Shown here: in pieces, positions 6,326 to 6,444 of the stretch
How positions within the stretch are numbered: the stretch's first letter is position 1
Layout: the number at the start of each line of letters is the position of its first letter
Assembly: GCA_964624875.1 (NCBI GenBank)
Contig: CAZUZA010000067.1
Location: 1-6,444 of the forward strand
Source of the DNA: Atopostipes sp964624875
Lineage (GTDB): Bacteria; Bacillota; Bacilli; Lactobacillales; Carnobacteriaceae_A
DNA: 6,444 bases
Direction: 5' to 3'
Position numbers and translations under genes: made by a program
The notes under the pieces: generated by a model
Database searches by the model: none
What the model was told of the DNA's origin: nothing
What the model saw: the letters and a program-made list of their open reading frames with translations, nothing else

Positions 6326-6362
6326 ATCATCACCAGTTCTGATCGAATTGGTGATGTTTTTT
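6326..6362 (+). terminator. Factor-independent terminator of the peptidase gene
   Basis: CATCACCAGTTC (6328-6339) pairs with GAATTGGTGATG (6345-6356). The 12-bp stem has one G-U pair and a 5-nt loop, and six Ts follow (6357-6362). It starts about 10 nt after the TAA at 6314-6316. Confidence 0.9.
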
Positions 6363-6407
6363 ATTTGGATGTAACCGGAAAATAGCAGCCATATCCATCT
6401 AAGGTCC

Positions 6408-6438
6408 TATATCAACCAAATATGTATATTGATATACT
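6408..6438 (+). promoter_or_regulatory. Inverted repeat overlapping a -10-like hexamer at the right edge
   Basis: TATATCAA (6408-6415) and TTGATATA (6429-6436) are perfect 8-bp arms 13 bp apart. A second dyad, GTATAT-TG-ATATAC (6424-6437), overlaps the right arm. TATACT (6433-6438) matches a -10 at five of six bases on the plus strand, but no good -35 precedes it. This looks like operator/promoter DNA for a gene beyond position 6444, though AT-rich sequence yields such matches easily. Confidence 0.35.
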
Positions 6439-6444
6439 TATCTT

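Overview
The window is AT-rich chromosomal DNA from a low-GC Gram-positive bacterium, most likely of the order Lactobacillales. The signs are strong AGGAGG-type ribosome binding sites, extended -10 (TGnTATAAT-like) promoters, a TTG start, factor-independent terminators, and protein families common there: YccF, an AKR5-type reductase, a fused MacB-like ABC exporter and an M3 oligoendopeptidase. The sequence alone does not fix the genus.

Layout. Positions 1-296 (minus) hold the first 98 codons of a YccF-family membrane protein that runs off the left edge. Positions 394-1248 (minus) hold a complete aldo/keto reductase, 97 bp upstream of yccF on the same strand. A 354-bp divergent intergenic region (1249-1602) carries the reductase promoter, two small dyads and weak candidate promoters for the next gene. 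Positions 1603-4320 (plus) hold a 905-residue protein with an N-terminal ABC ATPase fused to a MacB/FtsX-type permease; a strong terminator at 4331-4365 follows it. The gap from 4366 to 4618 contains a three-unit imperfect tandem repeat of 41 bp, then a promoter whose -35 region is covered by a 16-bp palindrome. Positions 4619-6316 (plus) hold an M3-family zinc oligoendopeptidase of the non-PepF clade, closed by a terminator at 6326-6362. The last 80 bp hold an 8-bp inverted repeat overlapping a TATACT hexamer, probably control DNA for a gene beyond the window.

Function. The genes do not form an obvious pathway. The ABC exporter and the peptidase each have their own promoter region and terminator, so they look like single-gene units. 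The reductase and yccF could be partly co-transcribed, since no convincing terminator separates them. I see no mobile element, phage, toxin-antitoxin, CRISPR or RNA gene. The coding content is ordinary; the most interesting signals are the intergenic tandem repeat, the likely operators, and the very large external domain of the exporter. Four start codons are set here by the ribosome binding site rather than by the longest reading frame.
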